A stretch of 64,000 nucleotides of DNA from Suillus spraguei (lineage: Eukaryota; Basidiomycota; Agaricomycetes; Boletales; Suillaceae): NCBI GenBank assembly GCA_016800925.1, contig JABCPU010000106.1, positions 62,001 to 126,000 on the forward strand, given 5' to 3'. The notes beneath the pieces are model-generated. The model worked only from the letters and a program-made list of their open reading frames with translations. It was not told where the DNA came from and did not search any database. Position numbers and translations under genes: made by a program. Numbering within the stretch: the first letter of the stretch is position 1; each line of letters begins with the position of its first letter. Shown here piece by piece: positions 10,449 to 22,244 of this stretch.

Positions 10449-10909
10449 GTCATCAATTCTCCCTCTATAGCATCTTAGAACAACAGGATGAGCTTTATCG
10501 AAGTTGTGTTCTGTAATCCTGATGAGATGATTGTTGTGCTCTGGGTATAACTTCGTGAATATACCTGCAGGATCTATGGGATCTGTATGATTTATGTTCC
10601 TGCATGGTTACAAATTACCACTACATCAGAAAACCTACAGCCAAGCAAAAGTGCCTGTAGCATGGTGCTTCTTTTCAAACAGCTGTAGTAGCCCATAGTG
10701 TCCTATAGCATCACTTAAGAATAAAAGCTCCACTAGTGTTCCAAAAATTCTGAGTGTGCCATAATGCCCAATAAGCGATCATATCTCAAATCATGATGAG
10801 TGTGATAATCATATCTTAAGCATGTGACAGTATGTTTCATTGGTACTGAACAGACACTAGTAATAGTACTACAGGTGGTGTGGGGGCATGTCATATACTG
10901 TACATTCAG
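10449..10909. other. Non-coding stretch with CTGTAG repeats
   Basis: No gene recognised. Around 10635-10710 the motif CCTGTAG/CTACAG recurs several times, as it does at 39900-40000 beside the Plavaka relic. Such subterminal repeats are typical of CMC/CACTA-like transposon ends, so this may be an end fragment of a related element. Confidence 0.3.
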
Positions 10910-11300
10910 GTCCAATCCATGGACATCCAGACACCCAATCCATACATCCTAGTCCACCCATCCAATCCAGCTCACATGTCCGATCCATCCATCCCCTCCA
11001 ATCCATATCCATCCATAACTAATCCATATCCATATCCGACTCAGTCCACCCATCCGATCTGTGTTCATATCCAATCCATGTCCATATCCGATCCATGACC
11101 ATATCCAATCCATGACCATATCTGATCCATGACCATATCTGATCCATGACCATATCTGATCCATGACCATATCTGATCCATGACCATATCTGATCCATGA
11201 CCATATCTGATCCATGACCATATCTGATCCATGACCATATCTGATCCATGACCATATCTGATCCATGACCATATCTGATCCATGTCCATATCCGAAACTA
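10910..11300. repeat. 17-bp minisatellite
   Basis: Tandem array of CCATGACCATATCTGAT, near-perfect for about 12 units at 11094-11296. More diverged versions (CCAATCCATATCCATCC and similar) extend left to about 10915. Because 17 is not a multiple of three, the array stays open in several minus-strand frames and yields spurious MVMDQIWSWI-type proteins. Confidence 0.95.
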
Positions 11301-12400
11301 TTCCCGCACACCTGCATGTTACTCCTTTTAGGTTAAATACCTGTGTCTGGCTTTTGGTTATCTCTGCACCTCTGGCTTTTGGTTATCTCGACTTCCGTCT
11401 TGATAAGATATCGTACAAGTCTTATTTCCAAGTTCATAGCCTTGTGTTCCGCAATGCCTCAGACATAGCCTTGGACTATCCTTACTTGCCTTCTGGCATG
11501 CTACCTACAGTATATAAACTTGTAGTACAACTCCTGCAGACCTCAGTCTGATCATTGCTTTCCTATTTCTGTATATTCCTTGATTATTCTGTATCCTGTT
11601 ATCATGTCTATATAACTCCATTCCCATTCTTGCACTTGGGCTCCGACCCTTGTAAGCTTCCGACTCAGGCCTATGGGATCACTCCCTAGGCCGGAGCTTT
11701 GATCCCATGTTCTATATCCTTTTCGGACTTCATCTGTTTGCTGTCTCTCATCTGTTTCACCTCTGACTCTACCTTTGGTAGTCTTATCCTGTCTGTTTCT
11801 ATTCCAGACCTTGTCCAGAGTAGTCTATACTATTTCTATACCATATCCAGACCTACTCCCCTCTAGTAGTTAACACTTCCCCTAAGATCCATAGAGCTAC
11901 ACTCATCTGATCATCTGATCATCCGCTCTTCCGCTCCTCCGAGCTCCGGACCTTCAAACCTCTGGTCCTCCAGATCTATCCTATCCTATCCTATCCTCCG
12001 ACACCTATGGATCATCTGTCCCTCTGGAGCTTTGCTCCTATCCTGCCCTGGACTTTGTCCAGAAGTCCATCCTTCATCTATTCTACTTGGAACTTGTTCC
12101 AGTAGTCTTACCATTACTCCCTACCATCCGGAAATAGTTCCGGCGCGTTCCCGCACTCATCCAGAAGTCCTTCGGAGCTCTATTGAACTATCCTGTCCCA
12201 CAGAGTTCATCCAGACTCCGTCCGGACTTCACTATAACTCTCCCTTGGACTTCATCCAAAATTAAGGGCACATACTCGGGTAAGGGGCACAGCGTACGAG
12301 CTGAGGCCAAGCCCCTTCGACTTTCTGTCCCTCCGGTACAACCCCATGTAAGACCAGGACTTCTTAGTAGCCCCAGTTTTGCATGGTTGTAACAGGGCAG
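11301..12400. other. Repeat-derived non-coding DNA
   Basis: C/T-rich DNA without a recognisable gene. It contains a short CCTATCCTATCCTATCC microsatellite at about 11975-11998 and many CCGGAG/CTCCGG-containing words. It is probably an LTR or another old repeat, but no second copy was found in the window to define its ends. Confidence 0.35.
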
Positions 12401-13298
12401 TGTAAAGATACAACCTAACCTGGGCTGTAGATAAACTACCTTCTAAGCTAGTATGTGAGTCTTGCACTCCGTCTAGTCTGCTTCACTCACTAAGCTGTTA
12501 GTATAGTCAAGAAATTGTCAATCTGATGTGCTAAAGTGGTGTAGCGGTCAGCGGTGAGTTACCGTGGTCAGCAAAGATGCCACCAGAACTAGCATCATGA
12601 GTAGCAGTTGTAGCGTGACTGAAACAATGCTTGTGAGTATAGTGAACAGTAATGTCAGCAGTAGCAGTAGGGTGTGAGCAGTGCAGAAGAAACAATAAAG
12701 AAAGCTGTGGTACTTTCAGCAGTAAAGTAGCGGTGTGCACAAAGTTTAGTCAAAATATGAGTCAAAAGTCCAGTGGTAACGGTGAATGAGTGATATCAAT
12801 TAACGAGTGGTAAGAGAAACTAAAGACTAAGTCTACTACTGGGTGATTCCAGAGCTAGACACTAATCCTGACCTATAGTACGGTGAAAATAAGGTGGTGT
12901 ATCATGCGGGCTATGAAGTGCTTATATCTTATTTCATATGCACTCGGGATGTGTTAGGCAAGATCAGTAGCACTCGAGTGATGTAAGCACAGTATGTAAA
13001 CATAGTGTGAGGCAGCTGCGGCATGAGGCAACATGTAATAAGACTTGCTGTAGAATCAGTGATAAGTGGTCATGTACAAACTACACACCAAATGGAGCTA
13101 TGCAGATGAGGCAAGGACATGGAAGGACATCAGTTCGTGGAACATGGTGCAGCAGTCAGTACAGTGTGCAGTAAGTGTGTGATGCTGGCAGCATGTGCTA
13201 AAGGAGCAAGATAGCCATAGATGAGTGGAGATTCCTATAGACGTGAGATGTGCACTAAAAGATAGGGTTTTAAGACCAGCGCCAATATGTTTGCCACA
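12401..13298 (-). mobile_element. LTR family A copy 2, inverted
   Basis: A full-length-looking copy in reverse orientation. It starts TGTAAAGATACAACCTAACC (the reverse complement of the LTR-A 3' end) and ends CCAGCGCCAATATGTTTGCC followed by ACA. It is about 900 bp and diverged from the other copies by scattered substitutions. No clear target duplication is seen, and no internal retrotransposon region adjoins it. Confidence 0.8.
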
Positions 13299-15423
13299 GT
13301 GGGGACTATTGGTAACTGAGACTAGCATGGAAAGTCTCTTATCTGCAAAGTTATTGACATAAAACTCACGTGCCAGATGTAAACCATTGTTTCAATTCAT
13401 TGTTGACAATATCTGTACACCGAACTTTGGAATTAGCTGGATGACCTGGTGTACACTGTCTAGGGGTACAATGTCTCCCAAAAAAAGACCAATTCAATCA
13501 AAGACAATGGTGAACAAGAAACATGTCAGTCACTTGAACAGGAGCGACAATATGAAGATTGTCAATATTCCTGACTGATGATGGAGAGAAGTTGAAAAAC
13601 TTGACATATAGAAAAGGCTGGTCCAGGGTGGTGACTTTAGAAATCGGCTGGAGGATGGCTTTGACCTGTACAACCAGATAACCTATAGTAGTGCATCACT
13701 GAGTAAGTACATCACATGGCAAAGAAGATACATACATTCAGATGATGCTGGGGAAAGCAATTCACCACTTTCATGAGCAATTAAGACAGTGTTTCCCCTT
13801 CTGAATGTCATCAAAGGGCTTAATGGGAGTGCTTGAATTGTTTGAGGAGGGCTAATGATGTGCAGATCTTGAATAGAACATCACTGCATGCAGAAGTTCT
13901 GCCAAAGGTGAACACAATGAAAGGAGAGTGGACAGTTGGAAAATGATATCCGTCAACCTTGATGCTGGAGGTAAGATCTATTAGAGATCATATTACCAAG
14001 TGCTGCACAGAGATCAGGAATCCAAAAGAGTTGAGAAGCATCCTCGATAGATAGGTTGGAATAATGAGGGCAACAAGTGAGTAAGATGGCAATAGAATTG
14101 TCAGAGGAAACATGAGAGTAATCTTTATTAAAAAGTGAAGTTATTGATTTGCTTCCCCTGGTGTACTTCTCATCAGGAAGAACTGTGGAAATCCATGTCA
14201 CTTCAGGATAGTGAAGCACCATCATATTTGCCTCCCTAGACATCTTGTATATCAAGCTTGCCCACTGTGACTTCAGAGCCATGTAAAGCTGAAAGAATCA
14301 TAACTTTTCTTGCTGATCAAGGAATTGGCAACACTGACCATAAAAATTTTTATGGTTTCCTAAGGGCTTAGTTTCCTTGGTGGGTGTGAGCTATATATAA
14401 TATACAAGATTACTAATAGGAAGTCTCCTTGGTTGATGTTATTGTTAATGGAAATCCAATACATTGTAATGTCCTGTGATAACCAATAATCTCATAAGAC
14501 TATCATTCAGCTTTTGATATCACTCACCATTCAAAGTGCCTCACTAAAAACTGCATGCCATTCAACTCCTCTCTCAATGTGAGTAATAAGCTTTTCCAAC
14601 CATAACTAGCACACTCACATCCTGTACAGATTATGTTCCAAGGGCAAAACCTATTTTTACCTGAAGGATGTAGATGTGATCCTTATTTTGGCCATGCAAT
14701 TGGTTTATCTGTTTGCCTCAGAGGTCACACATGATGATCCCTATCTTCAAAACTTATTGCCACTATAATTCAACCTGTTCTGTTATACACAGATAGAAGA
14801 CACCTCAGATAATATAGCGCTCAAATATATAGGTTCTCTCTTCCAGTATTTGATAACTATCCATATAGTCACCTTAGGATCAAAACACACTCTCTTCGAG
14901 AGACAAAAGATTAGCTAGAAATGAATTGAGAATATCCTTTATCATACTGCATCCACTTTTAGCATTAATTCTCTACAACCACTACAGATTATGATATTAC
15001 CTCTCCCCTCTTCCTACAGCTACCTTTAGAACTATAAGAAATAATCACATGCTTTTCAATGTACTGTTAAGACCGTACTCAAAAGGTAAAGGATCTGAAA
15101 GGGCTTTGGCCTCAGTTTGTACACTGTGCCCCTTTCCCAAGTATTGCCTCTTATTTCAGAGGGAAGATATACATCCAAAGGTGGTTGCATGATGGATACA
15201 AACATCCGAAGGTTATCCAAAATGTAGGAATGGAACAAGGTATAAGGCTAGTGTCGGAATGAGTTCCTAACTAGAAACTCACAGAGAAAGATCACCTGAA
15301 GGTAGAGTCAGAGATATAGACTATAGGAATCAATCCTAAGTCTCAGAAGATGACTAGAGTCGGAAGGAACTCAAGTCTGGAGGAACAGAATGAGCAGAAT
15401 CTAAGATGATATTTCACATATTA
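13299..15423. other. Intergenic or repeat DNA, one unidentified open frame
   Basis: The longest frame is on the minus strand at 13953-14282 (109 codons, with TRGSKSITSLFNKDYSH). It has no recognised family and no supporting splice context. A perfect 18-bp palindrome, CCATAAAAATTTTTATGG, lies at 14338-14355. Nothing else was identified up to the left end of the KDZ element. Confidence 0.3.
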
Positions 15424-15920
15424 CAGTGAACTATCTCCGTATTATACGAGTGAACGGACATGCATAATATCCCTATGATATGGGCCAGCGGACCATGGGC
15501 CCATGGTAGAAATATCCTCATTGATGACAGATGGGCTGGGAGGAATATTATTCCCAATGACAGCGGGTGGGCCCATGCAAGGAATATGTAGAGTAGATGA
15601 GTGGGCCGATGTACATGAATATCTGGTAGACGGATGGGCTGAGGTAGTTGGATATCATGTAGATGGGTGTATCAAGGTAGATGTGTATCAAATAGACAGG
15701 TATGTGAAGGGTACTTGTTATCACATACATGGGTGGGCCCAGACACATATTAAATTAGACGGGTATTAGACGGGTGGGCCGAGAGTGTTATATAAATATT
15801 TATTAGATGGGTGGGCCGAGGGTGTTGTACAGTATATTATATTAGACGGGTGGGCCGAGGGTGGTATAAAATATAGACGGGTGGGCCCATGTGTATGATA
15901 ATTGTAGACATGACGGAGCT
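15424..15920 (+). repeat. Left inverted end of the KDZ element with tandem GGGTGGGCCGAG units
   Basis: Starts CAGTGAACTATCTCCGTATT and carries GGGCCAGCGGACCATGGGCC near 15482. It then has about eight spaced units with the core AGACGGGTGGGCCGAGGGT, separated by AT-rich spacers of 20-40 bp. It is the inverted counterpart of 31480-32012. Confidence 0.8.
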
Positions 15921-15959
15921 GAGGGAGTTGCATATCATCTGAATCAGAGGAGGTAATAA

Positions 15960-16500
15960 ATCACAGTTACTGAGTTCCCAGAGCAGCAGGTGCTGTCTTG
16001 ACATGGCCTTTTATGGAGCTTAGGTTGTCTTGTAGAATGTGGAAACCAGGGTGCGAGGCTTGTGTTGCCCTACAAGACACCCAGCTCCAACCCCCAAAAA
16101 TCAGATGAAGCATACCAAGTTCCGAGTTCTGAGACCCGGGTCTCGACAAATAATTCAGTCAATATGAGACACCCAGTTCTGACCCCCGAAATTCAAGTGA
16201 AGCATACCAAGTTCCGGGAGCAGCAAGTGATCTCTTGAAATGGCCTTTATGGCCTTAGGTTGTCTTGTAGAATGTGGAAAGGGGTGCGAGGCTTGTGTTG
16301 CCCTACAAGACACCCAGTTACGACCCCTAAAATCAGATGAAGCTTACCAAGTTCCGAGTTCCGAACCCGGGTCTCTGCTTGACATGGCCTTTTATGGCGC
16401 TTATGTTGTCTTGTAGAATGTGGACACCAGGGTGCAAAAAAGTGGTTGCCCTATGAGATGCCAAGTTCCGAACCCAGGTCTCGACAAATGAATATCAGAT
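15960..16500 (+). repeat. Three direct repeats of about 190 bp
   Basis: Three diverged copies begin near 15975, 16205 and 16370. Each contains GACATGGCCTTTTATGG, TTGTCTTGTAGAATGTGG, GTTGCCCTA(C/T)AAGACACCCAG and AAGTTCCGAGTTC(C/T)GA. The third is truncated. No coding potential. They lie between the left terminal array and the TET/JBP gene. Confidence 0.75.
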
Positions 16501-16676
16501 ATCCAGCACACTTCCAATCATCTGGTATTTCATTGAGCAATGGATGATAATACAGCTTTGAAAGCCAACATCATCCAAGGTTCCCTTATCTGAATCCTCG
16601 CTATCTCCACCCCCTTTAACACCAAAGTCTGGACATCCAGCATTCAGCGTCTGATTTCCCAATATCAACTTGCAAC

Positions 16677-17991
16677 ATGAACACTTCTTCCATGTCCACT
16701 TGTGACATAAAAATCTGGCGCACTTGGGCCCTGGCCATCACTCATGAAGCAGGGGCATATACTGAACAAAAATTCAATGCAGAGAAGACTGGAGGAGAAC
16801 CAGTTATACCTTCTCCAAACCTGGACACTGATCTGGTGATGGCGTGCGATCACTTGGCTGATGTACTCATAAAGGCATATAAAAATCCCAGTGGGTCTTC
16901 CTGCAGATGTTGAAAATGTGTTTGATCATTCAAATTCCTTCATGACAGTTAAGATGCAGATTGATATTGCAAATACAAATTGATATCCCAAAGAACACTG
17001 GGCATAATGAGGAGAAAGAGGAGAAGTTGCTTGAGAGGTGTCCTCCTGGCCATGAGGGCACAAAGTTGGTGGACAAACCTGCCACAATTATCGATGTTTC
17101 CGGTACCATCATCGCATGGTACCTTCCGACGCCCTGACCGAGACCACCCAGGTGCGTAATGTGTAGATTGTTACTCAATGGATATTGAATATCAAATGGT
17201 ACCTACAGAAGGAAATCAGGGCGGCCACCGATTTGCTGGGTCCAAGCCTCGAAAAAAGTGTAAAGGCTGATGGCAATTGGCGATATAATCAAGAATGGTT
17301 CAAACAGGGCTCGGAAAATGTTGGGTCAACTCCCAGATGCATCAATTTATCTCCGGCATGGTTTCAACAGGGCACAGAGGTAGGATGTGATGAGATGGTG
17401 ATTTCTGGAGTCAAACTCACCAATCCCATAGAATCTGTCAGATCCGGAGGTATCCGCATCATTGAAGGGACCCTCCTCTGAGAATATCCTGAAAGCTATT
17501 GCAAGGCTGGCAGCCATCACATCGGCGCACTCAGGGTCATGCATCCTCAGCAGTATTTTGCAGGGTTACGAGCCTTGTCACACCTCGGAGATAAGGCACT
17601 GAGCAAGGAACTGCCACAGATGCCAGAGACCCTGCAGTACTGGGCATCCGTGTTTAACAGCCTCTCCATCATTTCCAATCGGGAAACCCCCAATCATCGA
17701 GACCATTTATCGATTCCTGAATGCTTTGATATTCTCACCACCATGGGGAACTATTCTAATGCTCGGATGAGTATGCCAAGCCTTCAGCTGGAATTCAGGT
17801 ATGATTCCGGCTGTATGATTGCATTTTCGGGAAGAATTGTGAGACATGGGGTTGATGGAGTGGAAGGGGATCAGATTGCTTGGGCATGGTATATGAGGGA
17901 TTCTGTGCACATTTATGCCGGGGTTCCCTCATGTGGATGGGCTATGGTCGAAGGCTGCATACTAACCAGTGTGAAAGATCAAAGAAGTTGA
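16677..17991 (+). pseudogene. TET/JBP-like 2OG-Fe(II) DNA oxygenase, decayed
   Basis: TET/JBP enzymes oxidise 5-methylcytosine or thymine in DNA; fungal members are known passengers of KDZ transposons. Readable parts are an N-terminal exon at 16677 (KIWRTWALAITHEAGAYTEQ), ERCPPGHEGTKLVDKPATII up to a GTGCGT donor at 17152, exon 17209-17379 (ADGNWRYNQEWF, CINLSPAWFQQGTE) and exon 17432-17991. The last exon holds the catalytic double-stranded beta helix. Within the frame opening MHPQQYF at 17539, the iron ligands are His53 and Asp55 (NHRDH) and the distal His103 (SGRIVRHGV), and Arg120 (YMRDSV) fits the 2OG-binding position. So the active-site residues are intact. Frames break at about 17128 (before DALTE) and about 17522 (before ALRVMHP), each curable by one extra G, and again near 16890. 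Decay or homopolymer errors could both explain this. Confidence 0.8.
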
Positions 17992-18099
17992 AAGAGTTGT
18001 TACCCATGTTAGTAGCAACACACGAATACCATGTACCAATTAGAGCATCAACAGTTCTGGAACTCAAGTTGGAAGTCGAGTTCCATGAATTGAGTCCCT

Positions 18100-19830
18100 A
18101 ACTCTGTGTATCTCGGGACTTGGGACTCAATACTCGAAATTCGGACTCAATGATCGATAGTCCGAATTCAGGCTTGACACTCGGGACTCAGCAAAGTGTG
18201 AGGCAGCACAATGTGAGGCAACAGACTTTGATCCACACATTTTGACTGCCGAACACCGAACCCCTGGCAGCCGGCACTCGGGACTCGGGACTGATAACAA
18301 TGTGAAAGATATGAATTCACATATAGTGAGTGCCGAACCCCGAACTCCGGCAGCCGGAACTCGGGACTCGGGACTCAGAACAATGTGAAAGATGTGAATT
18401 CACATATCATAAATGACGAACTCCGAACCCCGGCAGCCGGCACTCGGACTCGGGACTCAGAATAATGTGCAAGTCATTGATCCACACATGTTGAGGGCCA
18501 AACTCCGAACCCCAGCAGCCAGCAGTCGGGACTTGGGACTCAGAACAACTGAAAGATATTGATTCCCACATGTAAAGTGCCGAACACCGAATGCTGAACC
18601 CCGGAACCCGAACTCGGCACTCGGCACTCAGAATCATGTGAAATTTAGTGAGCCACATATGTTGAGGGCCGAACCCGAACCCCGGCAGCCGGCAGTCGGG
18701 ACTCGGACTTAGAACAATGTGAAAGATACTGATTCCCACATGTAAAGTGCCGAACCCGAACCCCGGCAGCCGGAACTCGGGACTCGGGACACACAACATT
18801 GTGAATGATATGATGCACACATGTTAAGTGCCGAACGCCAACTGCCGAGCCCCGGCACCAGAACTCAGCACTCGGCACTCAGAATAATCCACACATGTTG
18901 AGTGCCAAACCCCGAACTCCGGCAGCCAGAACTCGGGACTCACAACATTGTGAATGATATTGATTCCCACATGTTAAGTGCCAAATCCCAAATCCGGCCC
19001 CGGCACCGGAACTCGGCACTCAGAATATGTGAAATTTATTGATCCACACATGTGAGTGCGACCCCGACCCCGCAGCCGAACTTCATGGATCACACATTGT
19101 GAATGACATTGACCAACATGTTAATGCCAACATGACTGCCGAGCCCGGCACCCGAACTCGGCACTCGCACTCAGAATAATCCACACATGTTGGGTGCCGA
19201 ACCCCAAACTCCGCAGCCGGGACTCGGGACTCACAACATTGTGAATGAATTGATGCACACATGTTAAATGCCGAACCGACTGCCAAGCCCCGGCACCCGG
19301 AACTTGGGACTCGGGACTCAGAATAATGTGAAAGTTATTGATCCACATATGTTGAGTGCCCAACCACGAACCCGACAGCCGGAACTCAGGACTCACAACA
19401 TTATGAATAATATTGATGCACACATTTAAGTGCCGAACGCCGACTGCCGAGCCCCGAACCCGGAACTCGGCACTCGGCACTCAGAATAATGTGAAAGTTA
19501 TTGATCCACACATGTTGAGTGCCGAACCCCCACCATCGCACAGATATCTATTTCATCTCGAACCTTGAGTGCTGAACCCAAACCATGAAATCTGGTAGTC
19601 CACAATTTTGGGGTTCAGGGTTCGGTACCTAAGATTCGTGACTTGCCACTCAGAAATATGTGAGGCAATCTTGCCATTCGGAAGTCAAGTCCCATGAATT
19701 GAGTCCCAAACTCTGAGTACCATGGCACTCGGGCATTCGCCACTCAGCATTCGGATTTAGGACTCTACATCCAGATCTTGAAATCCAGTCCTCAAAATCC
19801 GGAACAAAATATTCGGGAGTCAAGACAATC
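18100..19830 (+). repeat. Satellite array 1, unit about 80-110 bp
   Basis: More than a dozen imperfect tandem units. A typical unit reads GTGCCGAACCCCGAACTCCG, GGCAGCCGGAACTCGGGACT, CAGAACAATGTGAAAGAT, then ATTGATCCACACATGTTGA. Related to the array at 29130-31340 in the same orientation. Frames opened by the repeat give spurious Cys/Gly-rich proteins on the minus strand and are not genes. Confidence 0.9.
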
Positions 19831-19879
19831 ATTTGGACGGAATAAAATATTTTACATCATGTATGAAATGAAGACCATT

Positions 19880-20700
19880 CTAATCTAAACACAGTGAAGA
19901 GGACTCCACTCCCCTGCCTCTCTTCAATCTCTGTAGCATGTCAGTGTACATCTTCACCTCTGCCATCTTCTCATGGATACCCTCATCTTGCTCCTCCATC
20001 AATGCTACCAGGCGTGCTCGAATCATCTTAAGTCCCATCACTGATGGGCCTGATGAGTCATTTACCTCCTGAGGAAGAACCAAGCCATCATTCTCAACTC
20101 CATTTTCCATCCAATGCTGGTAGTGAACGACACAGGACCTCATGATTTGACCCCATTGCCATGATTCATTCGGAATTTCGGTGTCCCATCCACCATGGAG
20201 TATCATAGCTGGGAATAATCTGGGATGGATGTCCTGGAGCTGCGACATCATCAAACTGACATAGGTGGGATGAAAAGATGTGGTCTGGAACAGTGTTCCA
20301 GGTGAGCATGGGATACAATGTCAGGACATGAGCGACGGGGCTTGGAACAACAGAAACAATGTTCCTTGCAGCTGAGTACTGCAGGAGTGGCATAACAAAT
20401 GTCTGTTGAAAATCTCAGCATTGCCCACCAAAGTCAGCCGGTCATCCAGTCATCAGTCACTTACATTCTCCCATTGCAGCCCGGCTTTAAAGTACATGAT
20501 CTGGGCAGAAGAGGGATGGTTATTAGCAGCCTCCATCTGATATCGAGAGATACATGCACAGATGCACGATGCAGCCATATTCAAAGTACAAGAAATATCT
20601 TGAAGGTTCAGCTTCATGGGTTGCCAGTGATTTCCAGTATTTGGAGTGCCAGATGTGGATGCAGGAGTTTCAGGCATGGCTAATGCAAGAGTGTGACACT
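19880..20700 (-). pseudogene. KDZ-element accessory gene 1, unknown function, fragmented
   Basis: Three minus-strand frames read as parts of one gene. One spans 20677-20453 (ETPASTSGTPNTGNHWQP, then KLNLQDIS and YFKAGLQWEN). A middle part spans 20393-20166 (MPLLQYSAARNIVSVVPSPV). The last spans 20254-19880 (PNESWQWGQIMRSCVVHYQH, ending in a charged helical tail MAEVKMYTDMLQRLKRGR). The frames overlap or shift, so the gene is broken or has small introns not resolved by eye. No family recognised. It lies just downstream of the transposase on the same strand. Confidence 0.4.
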
Positions 20701-21244
20701 GGCAATGAAAGTGACAGATGGTGAAGAGGTGATGATATGAGTCACTGATGGATGGATAAGAAATTTAAACTCCAACATGGGCTGACCTGGACAATTCCTG
20801 GGACTCAATGTTTGGGTGTCATCAGCAAAACAAATTCATTCATGTGTACCATCGATCAACGTGGGCTGCAGGTCTTGAAATGCTGCCTGTGCATCTTGAG
20901 CTAGTAAGGAATACATTTGAGACTGCCTTCCAACATAGCATGCATGACCCGGAAGTTGTTTCAACAATGATTCCTGCATCCGGGCACCCCATTGGATATG
21001 ATCACGTTGCCGGGTGATATCTAATCTCTGTGTCTCCGTCGATCGTCTTCCAATTCTGCGGACCTCAATGAGCAATGCAATTTGAGCCTCTTCAATTGCC
21101 AACCCAATGGATATCCATGTTGCCACAGATCTGCAAGAGGGTGCTGCATGATGGGCATTACCCGCTTCTAGTAGTCTAAGCTCGATCTCCTTTTTGCTTG
21201 GTGCTAAGTGAAAAATGAATGCGGAGCTCCACGGAGACAAAGAA

Positions 21245-21724
21245 TGTTAACTTACCCTTCTTGATATTGATTTCATTTTCTCTTTGTCTTCTTACTTGTA
21301 TATCATGTCACATGACTCTGACTCATATGCTCAATGCATCTGTACTATAGTTGCCTTCCTTATTTGGATACACACTTACATTCTCACATCTTTCTTGGTC
21401 CGTGCGCACATATTGGTCTATTTAAGCACGTTGTACTTGTAGTAGATTCTTTACTTTAATCTTACTGGGTTTTACCTGGAACATCCTTCGCTTAGGTCTC
21501 CAACCTAAGTCGTCTTGAATCGTCTCTAAGTCTAAGCACTCCTTAGTCTTAGTCTCTATTCTTGTAGAAACCTCTTAGACTTGTCTTTGAGGCAGAACCC
21601 TGGATAGTACTCGGAACGTGTTCTTTGTACTTTCACCTTGTCCTCTTCTGGACATTGTAGAACTTCCCAGCAGACCGTCTGTGTCTTTTCACTGTTGCTG
21701 GTGATGCCACCCCAGTTCGTAACA
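21245..21724 (+). mobile_element. Solo LTR, family B, copy 1
   Basis: 480 bp, starting TGTTAACTTACCC and ending CCCCAGTTCGTAACA. About 80-90% like the copy at 21769-22244 but in opposite orientation. No target duplication is visible at its ends, and about 40 codons expected next in the KDZ transposase are missing here. Insertion was therefore followed by a deletion or rearrangement. Confidence 0.85.
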
Positions 21725-21768
21725 GCTTCATCAAGTCTGTCGAAAGCCTTGCCACTTTCGGCGATGCC

Positions 21769-22244
21769 TGTTATGAACTGGGGTGGTGTCACCAGCGACA
21801 GTGAAAAGACACAGACGGTCTGCTGGGAAGTTCTACAATGTCCAAAAGAGGACAAGGTGAAAGTACAAGGAACGCGTTCCGAGTACGATCAAGGGTCTGA
21901 CCTCAAGGATAAGTCCGAGAGGTTCTTACGAGAATGGAGACTAAGGCTAAGGAGTGCTTAGACTTAGAAACGATTCAAGGATGACTTAGGTTGGAGGCCT
22001 AAGCGAAGGAAGTTCCAGGTAAAACCCAGTAAGATTAAAGTGAGGAATTTACTACAAGTACACTGTGCTTAAATAGGCCAATATGTGCGCACAGACCAAG
22101 TAACCGTGAGAATGTAACTGCGTATCCTAATAAGGAAGGCATGTGTTGTACAGATGCGTTGAGCATATAAGGCAAAGTCATGTGACATGTTATACGAGTA
22201 AAGGAACAAAGGGAAAATGAATAGGGGCACGTACTATTGTAACA
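21769..22244 (-). mobile_element. Solo LTR, family B, copy 2, with 5-bp target duplication
   Basis: 476 bp. On the minus strand it runs TGTTACAATAGTACG to CCCAGTTCATAACA, bounded by TG and CA. ATGCC is duplicated at 21764-21768 and 22245-22249. Removing the LTR and one repeat restores the KDZ reading frame (KNG-IAESG), which confirms the boundaries. Confidence 0.93.

Noticed and set aside
10949..11317. Repeat proteins of DQIWSWIRYGHG type on the minus strand
   Set aside because: Produced by a 17-bp minisatellite that cycles through all frames; no gene structure.
18407..19480. Cys/Gly-rich minus-strand frames (GFGTQHVWI type)
   Set aside because: Satellite array 1; the frames simply follow the repeat. 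The same applies to frames at 29289-30816.
21245..22244. A single foldback or palindromic transposon
   Set aside because: Resolved into two separate solo LTRs of family B: each has TG...CA ends, one has a 5-bp target duplication, and KDZ coding sequence lies between them.
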